A stretch of 64,000 nt of DNA from Pollenia angustigena (GCA_930367215.1 OV884056.1:286298067-286362066), one strand, 5' to 3'; shown: positions 11,800-23,561, counted from the stretch's first letter. Program-made: numbers and translations. Notes: a model not told the origin generated them from the letters alone.

Positions 11800-13274
11800 T
11801 TTTTTTTTACTGTTAGGACCAGCACTCAGGGGATGACCCCTACTAATGCATTGCATTGTGTTGGAACTAGGAAAATAGGTTGTGGGAAGAAGGATAGAGG
11901 GAGTAGTGTTTGTGAACATTCGATTTGAACTTAATCATGTTGTAAGTGAGAGGGAAGACTTCTGCAGGAAGGTTATTCCACATACGAACTGTACGGGAAA
12001 AAAATGAATTCTCTCTGTAATGCGTTGTACGATTCACCTGCCAATCGACCACATAAGGATGGGCTCTTGAGGAAAAACGTGTATTACGAACAAACGTTGG
12101 GTTTAGGGAACCAGATCCCTAATTTCGTCAGAACACATCCCATTGTAGTAACGATAAAACAGACAAATACAACCCACATTGCGACGGTGCTCGAGGGAGT
12201 CAATAGAATTGGATACCCTACTGTCACCAATGAGAACCTTCGCCCTCTCCTGCACGCGGTCGAGAAGCTCCAAAATAGACTTTGAAGCACCGGCCCACAC
12301 ATGAGAGTTGTATTCCATACGCGGTCGGATATAGGTGGTATAAATAGTAAGGAGATCAGATGGAGTGAAGTATATCTTACACCGTCTTAGAAAACCGAGG
12401 CACTTGAATGCTTCTTTCGACACCTTTAATATATGTTCTGTCCATCGGACATCACATTGTATCCTCATGCCCAGAACATCAAGGGATTCTGATTCCTCAA
12501 TAATTATACCACCCATATATACAGATGAGGCACCTTGCTTTGTCGCGCGTTTATGCGTCAGCACGCAACATTGGGTTTTTCGGGCATTAAAATCGACCCT
12601 ATTCGCACGACCCCATTCCGAGATTATGTCAAGGTCTCGGCCAAGCGTATCATTCATATTCTGCCTCATAGCAGCGACATCGGATACGCTTGGTCTACAT
12701 TCGAATGAGAACGAGTTGCAAAGGTTGCTGTCATCTGCAAAAGAGTAGATAGGATTGTAAGTTTGACAAAGGAGGTCGTTTAGAAAGATAAGAAATAGAG
12801 TAGGAGAAAGAACGGAGCCTTGCGGCACCCCTGAATGAATCTTGAACTCGTTTGACGAAACCCCATCTATAACAACTCGTATAGTGCGATCTCTGAGAAA
12901 ACTCGATATAAAACGAGAGAAATTATCACCGACACCAAATGCAGCAAGTTTTGACAAGAGTGCACCATGCCAGACTCTGTCAAACGCCTTAGAAATATCC
13001 AAAGCAATTACCTTACTTTCGCCAAAATGGTGAATGGAATGGCACCATTTTTCCGATAACAGAGCTAGTAAGTCTCCAGTAGAGCGACCTCTACGAAAGC
13101 CATACTGGCGGTCGCTTAGTAGGTAGTTTGATTCGAAATATTTGACAAGATGGTAATTTACCATACTCTCCATAACTTTGAAAAGTGCCGAACAAATTGC
13201 AATTGGCCGGTAATTTTCAGGGTTATTAGCGGTTCCCTTTTTAGGAATTGGCGTTACGTTAGCAACCAGAAGTT
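11800..13274 (-). mobile_element. CR1/L2-like non-LTR retrotransposon, 5'-truncated
   Basis: The coding part runs on the minus strand from 13274 to 11867 and a short 3' tail reaches about 11800. At 13274 the open frame stops against an unrelated fly repeat, so the 5' half is missing. No RNase H domain follows the reverse transcriptase, which suits CR1/L2/jockey-clade elements. Confidence 0.75.
11867..13274 (-). pseudogene. Non-LTR reverse transcriptase, one break
   Basis: The protein begins, without a start codon, at VTPIPKKGTANNPENYRPIA. It then shows RQYGFRRGRSTGDLL, ALDISKAFDRVWHGALLSKL, HSGVPQGSVLSPTLFLIFLN and the catalytic FADDSNLC. The thumb and C-terminal parts include YIRPRMEYNSHVW and RTVRMWNNLPAEVFP. 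The frame is open from 13274 to 12103; after a stop and frame change near 12103 the last 62 codons follow (12052-11867). The active-site DD is kept. The missing endonuclease and the break make it inactive. Confidence 0.85.
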
Positions 13275-13510
13275 AGCTGCTGGTCTATGTACCAAATTTT
13301 GTCCAATTTTCCCCAAAATTGCGACCTGTCCATTGCCTACAAGGTTCACCTAGACAGCCTGCCAGGAGGACGGACATCGTAAGATCGACTTTGAATGTGA
13401 TTCTGAGTTTATCGGAATACTAAAAGTTTGATTTTGGGCCAATTTTTTAAGGTGTAACAAACATGCGGACAAACGCATATTACCCACACCACCATTGTGG
13501 TCTGGGTATA
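13275..13510 (+). repeat. Fly interspersed repeat, 3' part
   Basis: It shares CAGCCTGCCAGGAGGACGGA, CATCGT, TTTTAAGGTGTAACAAACAT and the end GGTCTGGGTATA with fuller copies at 18788-19345 and 60276-60894. Only the last 240 bp are present. Confidence 0.65.
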
Positions 13511-14293
13511 ATTATATTCTAATGTAAACAGCCGAACAATAGTAACTTAGACCGTTGTAGTGAAGCAGACCAGAGCCTTTAGAAGGAATTAAACCCTCAA
13601 CCCTCGCACTGATCTCAAGCTACCATCTAGCCTACGCACATAGGGGTTTTTTGCCAATCTAGCCGGACATTACTTTTTGTTTTAGCTTATATTGCTTCTT
13701 AAAAGTTATTGAGTGTCCCTAGATCGATGAAACTTGGCAGAAATATGTGATATTGTCGTAGGCAGGTAAACCTCAAAAATAACTAAAATCGGACCAAGGA
13801 GGAAAGGTTCCCCCTAGAAGAACTAATCCAACCTCTGAAAAATGCAATTTTTTTTAAAGTTTTCCCATACTTTTGTTTAGCAAATGCAACTTTTAACGTC
13901 GGCAAAAGTTAAAAAACCTAAAATTAGACCCATGACTTCGTAAAATTATACTTTTCGCCCCCGCCCCCTTTTGAGGGCGGTTACATAAAATAATATTTAA
14001 AAAAAAATTTAAATATTAAAAGAAATAGATTACTAACGCCTTAATGCTATAAAAATTAAATTTTTGAACTTTTATGGGTAGGAGGAGGTATACCTCCAAA
14101 CCCACCGCCCCTCCCCGGAACGTGCCTGTAAAAAAAATTTTTTTTTTTTTGCTAATTTCCAAAACATGTTAATTTTTAAGATTTTATGTATTTTATAGTA
14201 TTTAATTTATCTGAAAATAATTAATATATTCGTAATTATAACTTATTTATAATAGAAACAGCAAATTTTATTTAAAATGACTTCTCTTTTGCA

Positions 14294-15860
14294 CTAAGAT
14301 GATGATGAGTGCCATGGTTCTTCTTCGTCTGCTTCTTCAAAATCCTCTTCTGAATTCTCTTCAGAGCCAAGTACAGTTGGAAGCATAAAAGAAATTGCTT
14401 CTTTCGTAAAGGGTAATGACTTTTTGTTTGGAGTTGGTCTTATACTAGTAATCAGTGGGTCAGAACTAGGCTTGCCAACCGTACTTTATAATAAAGTTTT
14501 GTACGTTATTTCGAGTAATTGTACTCTATACTTTATGAGAATAATAAAGTACGCGAAAATACTTTATTTTGCATGATTAGATTTATCTAGAATTCAAAAT
14601 AGATTCAGGTTATATTAGTCAGGGTTTTATTAGTCATAAAATTATAATACTTATTGTACAAGTTATTTTTTAGAAAAACTAAAGACCAACGAATTAATAT
14701 TAGTCAGGGCCATTTGTTGATGTTTTTTATATTGGCAGGACGATATTTAAAAAAAAAAAAAAATTATCTGACAAAACTATTTCACTTGTTTGTTTTGTTT
14801 GAGTAAAATAACTGCCTGTTTTTAAAACACGAGTGCAAAACTCTTTTAAATTACTGCCTTCTTTTAGATCGCGAGCACAAAAGTGACTCGTTTAACTAAC
14901 ATTTAAAACAAAATTTCAAAATTTCTATTCCTTAAAGGGGCTCACATACAAAATGTTTAATACAGACTAGAAATATATTGAGGAAAACGCCCATATCTGC
15001 CAAGGAGTCGCCCCTAGTTGGATATAATGTGTGACCGACCTCAATTAGTTTTTGTCCTTTACAATTTCTCGAGACATACTTGCCCCTTATCACCACTTCT
15101 TAGGGGGCTTAACCAAATATTGCGTTTTATGAAATTTTAAAATTAATTAATATTTTTCGACTTTTGTGAATAAAATCAAAAGTTGCTAACATATTTTAAT
15201 CATTTATAGCTTGTTTTGTTTGAAGATTTGTTTTTTATATGTCTGTTTTTTATATGTTTAACAAACAAAAATTTTCGAAATGTTGCTGAAAAATTATTTT
15301 TGCTGCCAAAAAAAAAATATGTTTCTAAAACGACTGCGCATGTTAGAAAACAATTTAACGTTTAAAGAAAATATTATTGCGGATTTTCGTTTTTTTTTGT
15401 AATGTCAATAAACTGAACCGTTTTTGAACAGGAATTGGATTTAGCGTACCCGAATAGGGTTAAAGCGCCAGTTGCCCGGCTTGTCTCAAGAAAAGTGTCA
15501 AATTCTAGCACAGTGTAATTGTTTGATAAAACCTGCGAAAAGCAATAAAAAAACGTTTTTAAATATAACAATAAAAAGAAATTCATTGTACTTTATATTT
15601 ATACTGTGTATTTTTTTTTCTTACCCTTTAATAATCAATGTACTTTAATTGCAACAAAAAAAGTTGGGAACCCTAGTCAGAACTGAGCAAAAGTCTATTT
15701 ATAATATCTTTGTTACACTGAACCGTCGAAAACTTTCTAGCAAAATTCTGCCTGTAAAGCCGAAAATTTTTATTTCGTGCCTCAGACGCTTTTTCTGATA
15801 ATAGCCCGATAGGCCTCACTCATTACAGTTGCGCCATGTATTATACACTTTTTCCATTTT
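14294..15860 (-). pseudogene. Transib/RAG1-like transposase C-terminus, split by insertion
   Basis: Reading leftwards from about 15820 gives PIGLLSEKASEARNKNFRLY and, further on, RQNFARKFSTVQCNKD and RLLLSSD. The frame then meets an inserted element (14467-15675). On its far side it resumes PLITSIRPTPNKKSLPFTKE, followed by an acidic Ser/Glu-rich tail and a stop at 14294. The SE.(A)SEARNK block corresponds to the region around the catalytic Glu of RAG1 (GNESGNKLFRR). Upstream of PIGLL the frame is broken. The same C-terminal plan is seen in the transposase remnant at 33.4-36.2 kb. Confidence 0.7.
14467..15675. mobile_element. hAT-like non-autonomous element in the Transib gene
   Basis: The left end is TAGGCTTGCCAACCGTACTT and the right end read inward is TAGGGTTCCCAACTTTTTTT. 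GTCAGAAC is duplicated exactly on both sides (14459-14466 and 15676-15683). An 8-bp duplication and TAGGG-type ends suggest the hAT superfamily. The 1.2-kb interior has no convincing transposase. It split the host transposase between SSD and PLI codons. Confidence 0.75.
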
Positions 15861-17540
15861 ACTCTCAAAATGGTTCTGATAACAATTTTATGCCATAACC
15901 ACAATATATATTAAAAAAAAACTAAAAACTAGATCCCAGATTTGATTTTTTATTATATATTATTTTTGTTGTTAATGATTTTAAAAGTTATGCAAACCAG
16001 GTACATTTATTTTGCTCCATAAAATAACGTCATTTAGCGGCCGCACAGGTGGTTAAAACCCGTTACTTACTGTTTCGCACATCCCTTTTTTACACAGGTA
16101 ATATTAGTCTTAGATGTAATAATTTAAATAAAAAACATATACGTACAACCAAAACATTTTATGACTGACGAAAGGGTTTCTATCATATGTACCTATGCAA
16201 GATGAGCAAAAACAGAAAAAAGGTGAAATTTTCAAAAAATCAGAAAAAAAAATGGCGCAACAACGCCCAACGTTTTTTTTTTTTTTTAATTTAAAAGTAG
16301 AGATTTAAAATTTTATCGTGATGTATAACATTTTTAAGAACTCAGCGGGCTTCACCTTCAAAAACCTTTTAAATTTTTTTTTTTACAAAAAAGTGAACAA
16401 AAAAATCGTTTTTTTAATTTCGAACTAATTTTTTTATCATAAAAACTTCTAATAAAATTTTTCTAAAAATTTTCATAATTAGCTGTTTATATAGTCTTTC
16501 ACAGAAAAAAATCAATGTGACATCTTTATTTGTTTATCTACAAATAAATATATTGTAAACCTCCCAAAACCGTAAAAAGTCAATGAACACTAGGGATATA
16601 ACCATTTGCATTTTTTTGCAAATATCAAAAAGGACCTATCATAGTGAGATAGTGCATAAAAAAATATGAAGAAATGTGCCTTCCTTTTTTCGCGGGCGTT
16701 CAAAAAGGTTCGGCACCGATCGCGATGAAGTTTTAGCTTATAATTTTTTCAGTTTTACAGGAAATCCATAATTCTAACGTCGAAAGCCATGCTGGTCTTT
16801 GCATTTCGTGTTTTTTTTATGAAATGGCGATTCCTTCATAAAAAAAGAAACCAAAAAAACGGTACAAGGGAAGGATACCCACCATAAAAATAAAAAAATG
16901 TTTGGTGTTTTAGAAATTGCATTCGGTGCCGAAGGTTTTTGGACCGAAATGACCCCTGATAACATTGCCCATACCGTAATGATAGGTTCTTATTTTGGTT
17001 ATACCCCTTATGAACACGCATGCAGTTTAATCAACTTTCCTGGTTTTAACAGTGTCCCAAAACCACAAATCCCAAGCAAAAGACTTGAAAATTCACTACA
17101 CGATGCAGAACTTTGTTGTCTGTCGAGCTGCGTACTTAAATTTTTCCATTTCTTAAATTTAATTTTTTGCTTAATCTCCGGCTAGATTGGCAAAAAACCC
17201 CTATGTGCTACGGGGCACTGATGCCAATTTAGTAATTGAGTAGCTAGATTTAGCCATGACAAAAATTAACTTCGCCACTTTTATCTAGCCATATTTCCTT
17301 CAAGTTTTTTTACATTTTTAGACTAAAAAATGTAATAAGTCCAGCCTTAGTTGATTAACGTTTTATTTTTTTAATTTGTTCACGTTAGTGACTTTTACAA
17401 TAAAAAAAATCTATCTTATCGATAATTTGAGCTTTTCGTTATTCCAAGATTTTTCTTATGTTTTGATTATTGTTACTAAAAATTTAAAGGTTTACAAAAA
17501 TTGAGGTATAATTAAAAAAAAAAGAGTTTTTTTTGAGATA

Positions 17541-17960
17541 TTAGAAATATTTGTTTTTCGTTTTTTTTCTGGTTAAATATAAAAAATTATGTCGGTCAAG
17601 TGACCCTCCCCCTCCTACTGGCTCGGCTGGCTCCAAATCTTTTACAAAAATGCTCAATCTTGTTTTTAATAAACTGTTGTCAATGGTTGATATCTGCTCG
17701 ATAATGTTGCTTTTAAGCTCTTGAACTGTTGTGAGATTATTACTGTACATTTTCGATTTAAAAAAACCTTACAAAAAATCGTCTAAAAATGTCAAATTGC
17801 ACTATCTTGGTGACCAACTCACTCCTCCTCTACTAGAAATAATGCGATTTTCGAACTTGTCTTTCAAAAGATCCATTGATTCTCCTGCTGTGTGGCAAGT
17901 GACACCATACTTTTGAAACAACATATTCTCTACGTCTTAATCATAAATTTTCGCCCACCA
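17541..17960 (-). pseudogene. Tc1/mariner-superfamily transposase C-terminal fragment, copy 2
   Basis: The minus strand reads CHTAGESMDLLKDKFENRII, SSRGGVSWSPR, then TTVQELKSNIIEQISTIDNS and KDLEPAEPVGG. This is the same subfamily and region as 6490-6910, including the unusual SWSPR in place of NWPPRS. Stop codons interrupt it. Only the 3' portion is present. Confidence 0.75.
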
Positions 17961-18183
17961 AGGGCTTCGGATCATCTCTCTGTAGCGATCTCCGTTGACC
18001 GATGATACCTTATATTTAGAAAACCTTTATTAGTACAAACAAAATAATGTCTTATATGCAATTTCATAATAGTAAATAAATATCGTAAGTTTTTGGTTAT
18101 ATGGATGCGTTTTTCGTTAGAAAATTTAGTTTAGCAGTTTTAAGCCATTTTTTAATAAAAATTTAGCCATTTTTAGTAGTGAA

Positions 18184-18537
18184 CAAGGCGAATTAACTAC
18201 AGGTGGTGTCGAATCGGCATCTGATTTTGACAGTTCGGGCTTATTTGTTTTGATTTGTAATTGTTTTGCTTATAATGGTTGACATTTCGAGCTAATGGCA
18301 CTAACAATGCAATGCAAAAAATCCTTTGTTGTTTCTGTTGTTTCTGGATTGTTGTAGTTCCGACACCACCTGTAGTTTTTTTTTTTTTTTTTTAATTCCC
18401 TATGCTAATCCCTGCGAAGCTTGACGCTTGTCTGCAGGAAAGAAACCAGAGTCTCTGGCGGGAATCGAACCCGCAACCCCGGGGTTGATAGACTAGCTCA
18501 CTATTAGCTAGCTTACCGGGGCACTAAAATCGCCTTG
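18184..18537. mobile_element. P-like MITE with an inserted SINE
   Basis: The left end CAAGGCGAATTAACTACAGG pairs with a right end that reads CAAGGCGATTTTA inward, followed after the SINE by CTACAGGTGGTGTCGGAAC. Flanks are GTAGTGAA and GTAGTGAT, an 8-bp duplication with one change. The SINE at 18376-18524 landed within the right terminal repeat. Confidence 0.75.
18376..18524 (-). mobile_element. tRNA-derived SINE
   Basis: On the minus strand the head reads CCCCGGTAAGCTAGCTAATA and later CGGGTTCGATTCCCGCC. The latter is an almost ideal RNA polymerase III B box, and TAGCTAATAGTG resembles an A box. The body (about 75 bp, TCTGGTTTCTTTCCTGCAG) is followed by a poly-A tail, visible as poly-T at 18376. 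It cannot be a functional tRNA because the anticodon arm is not recognisable and a tail is attached. Confidence 0.7.
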
Positions 18538-18581
18538 GTAGTGATCAGTTGGCATCCCTTTGTTTTTAAAAAGGTATCAGG

Positions 18582-18740
18582 CAAGACGAATTCATACAGG
18601 TGACCGCAGCAGAGAGTTATGGTTGGCTGTCAATTTTTTATGGAGTTTGACATTTAATATACCTTTACCTACATACACAAAAAAAGGACAGCTAGCATAA
18701 CTCTCTCTCATGGTGCGGTCACCTGTATGAATTCGCCTTG
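18582..18740. mobile_element. P-like MITE, short copy
   Basis: The left end is CAAGACGAATTCATACAGGT and the right end read inward is CAAGGCGAATTCATACAGGT; both continue GACCGCA. Flanks GTATCAGG and CTATCAGG give an 8-bp duplication with one change. The 159-bp interior has inner repeats around AGAGAGTTATG. Confidence 0.75.
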
Positions 18741-18787
18741 CTATCAGGTAATTTAAATTTTTTAATTTGTTTTTGCAAAATTATTTT

Positions 18788-19345
18788 AAAACAAGTAAGA
18801 AAGTATAGTCGGTCAAGCCCGACCACATGATACCCTACACCACAGTGTTTAAAAATACATCATGCTTATGTGTCCATTAAAATATGGATTTATCTATGTT
18901 TAGAAACTTCATTAAAATTTGTTTGAAAGTTTGTGAGATGCAGAAATTGTCCACCTACCTCCCCTTGTGGTCCTTTTTTCGAAAAACTGTAAAATCGGTT
19001 TGATAGTTTCTGAGAGGAAGAAATTTCCCTCTATCTTCCCTCGTGGTACTACGATTCGGCCCAATTTCAATAGGATCGGTCCTTGTGCCAATAAGAATCT
19101 ACGATTCAAATTTTATCAAATTATCTCCAAAATTTTACTTTGCCCACAAGAATACATGGACAGCCAGCCTGCCAGCCAGCCACCCAGCCTACCAGCCGGA
19201 CGGACATCGTTAGTTCGACTCAGAGAGTGATTCTCAATCGATCGGTATATATACTTTAAGGTGGGTCAAGGACCAATATTTTAAGGTGTTACACACATCA
19301 GCACAAATGCATAATACCCTCTCTACTATTGTGGTGTGGGTATAA
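18788..19345 (+). repeat. Fly interspersed repeat, full-length-looking copy
   Basis: It starts AAAACAAGTAAGAAAGTATA, then GGTCAAGCCCGACC and ATACCCTACACCACA, and ends TTGTGGTGTGGGTATA. The start word ATACCCTACACCACA and the end word are inverted copies, so the element folds back loosely. A CCAGC-rich, GGACGGACATCG stretch lies in the last third. Copies: 60276-60894 (best), 13275-13510, 46413-46465. Confidence 0.7.
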
Positions 19346-20760
19346 AAACTTAAACGTGTTCGATTCTTGTCACAGAAATCAATTCCAATCGCAAGTAAAT
19401 GTTATTCCATTTTTTTATTCCCCAAAAAATTAAAATTTAATTGAAGAAGCAAATGAATCAAAACCATTTCGATCGGAATTGCTCATTGTTTGCAACGTCA
19501 GCATAACTCAAAAATTGAAATTTTGAAGTTGGTGATGCAGAATTGTTCGCGGTTTTCTTTTTCTTTGTATTGTGTACAAAATTCATCGTTATATCTTTTA
19601 CACTTTTTTTCGTTTGAAGACAATGTGTCGTTATTTTTTCTAAGTGGTGCAAGCAAATCAAAGAAAAGTAAAAAATAAATTACAACGTTGTGTTTTTGTT
19701 GTTGTACTTGGCTTAGCATCGACACCACCGCTTGAAACTGTCTTATCAAGTCATTTTGATTACTCGTCTTTTTGCAGCATTTTCTTTAGAACCTGTTTTT
19801 TTTTAGATTTCTAAACAATATTTCCAGATTAATAATTAATTACCGATTATTACATTATTACACCATACAAATTAATCTTATTAAGTATAATTTGTTAAAA
19901 TAAATTTCACACAAGTCACCCACATCAATTAATCACGTCACATCATCACTTTCATCACACATGTTAGATACATACCAGTTGTGACTTTTACTTGTGTATA
20001 CAATCTTAAATCGAAAATAATTATCATCAACATCCTCACAATGCCACAATACTCGTATACAAATATATTTGACGGTTTCATATCAAACGCTATTAAAGAA
20101 AAGTTGATTTAAAAAAAAAAAAAAAATAATAAAAATATTCCACAACTGGGATAAAAACTAACTAAAACTACTTAATCCAAGGTTTTCTTTATACAAAAAC
20201 TAAATCTTACAATCTCTAGATAGTTTTGTTTGTTGCCCAAGTCGAAAGTAAAGTAAGTAAATAGATAGATTCGATAGTGGAATTTACATACAAATATTAC
20301 ATCAATTAGTTTCAAATGAGCTCAAATAAAGAAATGTGTATATCGTCAACAAACAGCAACAAAAAAAAAATCACATAATATAAAACGAAATAGGGAAAAA
20401 AGTTAAAATTTTGTATATATTTTACAAACAAACAAAGAAATTCTAATTGAGAAGTAATTTCTTGGCGGGAATTTTAGCTTAAAACAAAGAAAATGCAAAA
20501 AAGTCATTTAAATACATGTGAAATGCTGCCGGCCGCTTTAATTGTAGTTACACTTACTCGGCGGTAAATATTGAAAGGACCGAATGTAGCAAGCGTTTTT
20601 GAAGGCCTCTATACTTCCTTCTTAAATATTCGTTTCTTCTGATATGCTGCATTCAAAGATATGCCTTCTTTTTATACCTAAATTTCTTTTAGAAAGCCCT
20701 TCCAAAAAATTCATTGCACTTTCGCAACTCCTTTGTTTAAGGAGGGTGAAACGAAACTGC
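19346..20760. other. AT-rich DNA, nothing recognised
   Basis: Only low-complexity frames occur, including (A)n runs near 20110. I see no transposon terminus or protein similarity. Confidence 0.4.
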
Positions 20761-21060
20761 TAAAGCAGCTCATACACTTGCAATAAAATTGTTCAATTTT
20801 ACGTATTGTATGTGAATTCGAACGTTACACAATATATTGGCAACAATCAAAAGACTTTTGATTTTTATTGCACAACGAAAAGAAAGTGATATGTGTTGGC
20901 AACATTGTACAATCCTGTTTATGTTATTCATTTAGGTTGTGTTCACCTTTTTATTGAAGAAATGAAACCATTGTGCGACTTATTGCATAATATAGGACAA
21001 AACGGAAATAATATGACGATTATCATATACAATAATATTGCAAGTGTATGGGCCGCTTAA
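20761..21060 (+). mobile_element. MITE copy, AGCAGCTCATACACTTGCAA ends, TAA flanks
   Basis: The left end AGCAGCTCATACACTTGCAA and the right end read inward AGCGGCCCATACACTTGCAA are inverted repeats. TAA flanks both sides, which suits PIF/Harbinger-type (TWA) insertion. It is related to 8488-8790 in opposite orientation. Non-coding. Confidence 0.65.
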
Positions 21061-21213
21061 GGTTTAATTTTTTTAGTGACACTGAAAATAAAAATCAATA
21101 TCCACCCGTACTTAAATCAAGTCAAAGCGGTGTCAATAGTACGGTAAGTACAGATTTCCTTAAATCAAGTACGGAATACTCGATTCAAGTACAGAATATT
21201 CAAGTGTCCCGTA

Positions 21214-22810
21214 CACACAGAAAAAAATATCAATGTTAAATTAACATTGGGCAATGTTGATTTTAAATCATAGTAAATTTCTGCAAAAGTATGGACATTA
21301 TTTTTAATTATCATTGTTACATATTAATATAAAACGAAAACTGTTAAAATAACATTGTTCAATATTAAAAAACATGCATTTTTTTGTAACAAGGTTTCGT
21401 TTAAATGTGCTAAATTCCCATTTCATACTATTGATAAACTGAAATTTATTGTTGATGGGATAAGCTGTTCCTATGCGCATTTCACTGGTTGCTTAGGCCA
21501 GATCGTCAGCAAACTTCATCCAAAGATTTTAGAAAAACTAAAGATATTATACAAATAAAACTGTTAAGCGAATAAGAATTATAAGCAACAGTTTTACTTG
21601 TATCAATATCAAATCTTAAACAACAACAATAAACAGTGAGTTTATCTTTTTTTACAGACCCGACTGCAGTTGGTTGATTTTTAGTCAACTCTAAATGTAG
21701 TTATCAGTGGGTAAAGAAAAACCCAAAATAAAAACAAATTACTTTATTTTGTTTTGCTAGTTCAGTTTTATTTACACTGCCATATTAGTTATCAAAGTTT
21801 TTCTTGGAATTAAAAAAAAATTAATTATGTAATAATTTTCGTTTAAACGTGCTTAATTCCCATTTCATACTATTGATTTTTTTATTTTCATGTTTAAAAT
21901 TATTTAATGAAAGGAAAAAAATTCCCGTATTCTTTTAGTTAAAATTATTAAGTTAAATAGAACGTCAAATTATCAAAGTAGAATGATGACGAAAACCATA
22001 TCGGGTCAAGCTTTTGGTGTTTAGCATGTGTTACGAGAAAATCAATAATTATATTATCTCTCTCTCTCTCTGGTTACGCGGGTAAGTGTTTAGAATGTTT
22101 CTTAAATTAACCCATATGCTGTCTCTAAAGCTTCTTCTCACTGCTATTTCAAACTCAAACCAATTCGATTCTAAATGAAATTCACGTTGTTTCGACTTGA
22201 AATAAAGTTAATTCAACATGATTTGGAGTGTTATTTCAATAATAATGTAATTTTCTAACTTTACAGGAATGTTAAATTAACAGGAATTATTTTAAAATAT
22301 GAATGTACTTCTTCTATAACTTTACGGGAATGTTAAATTAACATGAATTATAGCTATTTAAAAAGAAAATAATAGCGGTTTAAATCCTTGATAGTAAATT
22401 CCCTTGAAGAACTTGGGAATCTTATCAATTTTGTTAAAATACTAAGATCTACAACGCTGCAACAACAAAATGTATTAGACTAAAATTTACTAGGCTGTGG
22501 TTAAAAACTCCAACAAAAAGCTGTAGTAAACACGTTCGTTAAATAACCCAGAATAAAAAAAGTTGAAGAAACTATATCTGTCTCTCTCCCTCACTCAGCT
22601 ACTTCATTAATTTTCAATACTAACGAAAAAGACACTCACGCTTTGTAGTATAAAATCGTATTAAGTAAAACAGAGTTGTACACTTAATACAAAGGGTGAA
22701 AACCGCTAATGTTGTTCGCAAGTTATTGTAAATTCATGTTAAATTAACATGAAGTTACTACGAAGAATATTCTTTACCGAAAAATTATAAATCAACTTTT
22801 TTTCTGTGTG
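21214..22810. mobile_element. TA-flanked element with CACACAGAAAAAAA ends
   Basis: CACACAGAAAAAAA on the left and the same word read inward on the right, each next to TA. Inside are four copies of a palindrome of the type TGTTAAATTAACA (near 21234, 22266, 22327 and 22734). One copy plus a fragment of the 260-bp repeat shared with 32.1 and 37.0 kb is also inside. Confidence 0.55.
21391..21650 (+). repeat. Unnamed 260-bp repeat, copy 1
   Basis: This copy has an open 67-codon frame (21355-21558) containing FHTIDKLKFIVDGISCSYAH and FTGCLGQIVSKLHPKILEKL. Related copies lie at 32146-32417 and 37003-37275, and a 40-bp piece at 21839-21880. The peptide is recognisable in all three despite base changes, so the repeat probably derives from a coding exon of an element I cannot name. 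Copies end near AACAGTGAGT, which resembles a splice donor. Confidence 0.6.
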
Positions 22811-23243
22811 TATTTGAAATACTCCGAAAACGTCACTGACTCTAGTAAAAGTAAAAAGTTAATCTCAAACGTGCTTGATTCAAAGATTTTCTAAGTTGTA
22901 AGGTAAGGAAGATTAATTCTTATCTTAGCACTAGCCCCCAAAAAAAAAAACAGAGCAAGAGAGAATATATTTATTTACTTACTCGTTACAAATGTTTGTT
23001 TCACTTTTGTTGAATTCCGCACTTTGCTTACAGAAGAAGACTCAACTATAAGACACCAACAGCATCCCGATACGGGTTTCGTATTTATTTTACTTTAAAA
23101 ATTTGGTGTTTTAAAATAAATAATTTTAAAAACTAAAAAATTTTTAAAAATAGAATTTGGGAATTTTTTCTTCTTACGTTTTACTTTTAAACATGAAAAT
23201 AAGGTATGTTTTTCTTCTTGTAGTGTTGTTGTTATGTCAACAC

Positions 23244-23416
23244 AAAACAAGCAAATCGTTTTTACCTTCTTTTGTAGTGTTGTTGTTGTGTATGCACGCA
23301 TATTGGTTTTCGAAAGTTATCCCATTTACAAAACAAGCAAATCGTTTTTTACCTTCTTTTGTAGTGTTGTTGTTGTGTATGCACGCATATTGGTTTTCGA
23401 AAGTTATCCCATTTAG
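23244..23416 (+). repeat. 86-bp tandem duplication
   Basis: Units 23244-23329 and 23330-23416 are almost identical, differing by one T in a homopolymer. A third, partial unit lies just upstream (TAGTGTTGTTGTTATGTCAA). The overlapping open frames are probably by-products of the repeat. Confidence 0.8.
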
Positions 23417-23561
23417 GATTGTTTAAAGTATTTTTTAGTCGTACTTAAGCTTTTAAGTACGATTGTGTATTCAATTAAGTATGACTTTTTTCTTTCTGTG
23501 TACTCCCTTTTACTCTTTTCTTTTTATATTTTTTTTTTTTTTTTTTGTCTCGTTACTCTTA

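Larger units (their letters stand above)
13637..17207 (-). mobile_element. Transib-like transposon, CAC ends, CTACG duplication
   Basis: The termini are a perfect inverted repeat of at least 30 bp beginning CACATAGGGGTTTTTTGCCA. CTACG flanks both sides (13632-13636 and 17208-17212). CAC termini plus a 5-bp GC-containing duplication are known Transib traits. The minus strand carries the C-terminus of a Transib/RAG1-like transposase, interrupted by a hAT-like element. The 16.0-17.2 kb part of the interior shows no recognisable protein, so the N-terminal half of the gene is lost or unreadable. Confidence 0.8.

Noticed and set aside
12365..12748. 127-codon plus-strand frame
   Set aside because: It is the antisense shadow of the CR1-like reverse transcriptase; the minus-strand protein has all catalytic motifs.
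18440..18524. A tRNA gene on the minus strand (strong B box and T-arm-like sequence)
   Set aside because: No complete cloverleaf or anticodon arm can be drawn, and a body plus poly-A tail follow. A SINE explains it better.
23157..23426. 89-codon frame with hydrophobic runs as a small membrane protein
   Set aside because: The frame is created by an 86-bp tandem duplication and both frames across it stay open by repetition. There is no supporting signal.
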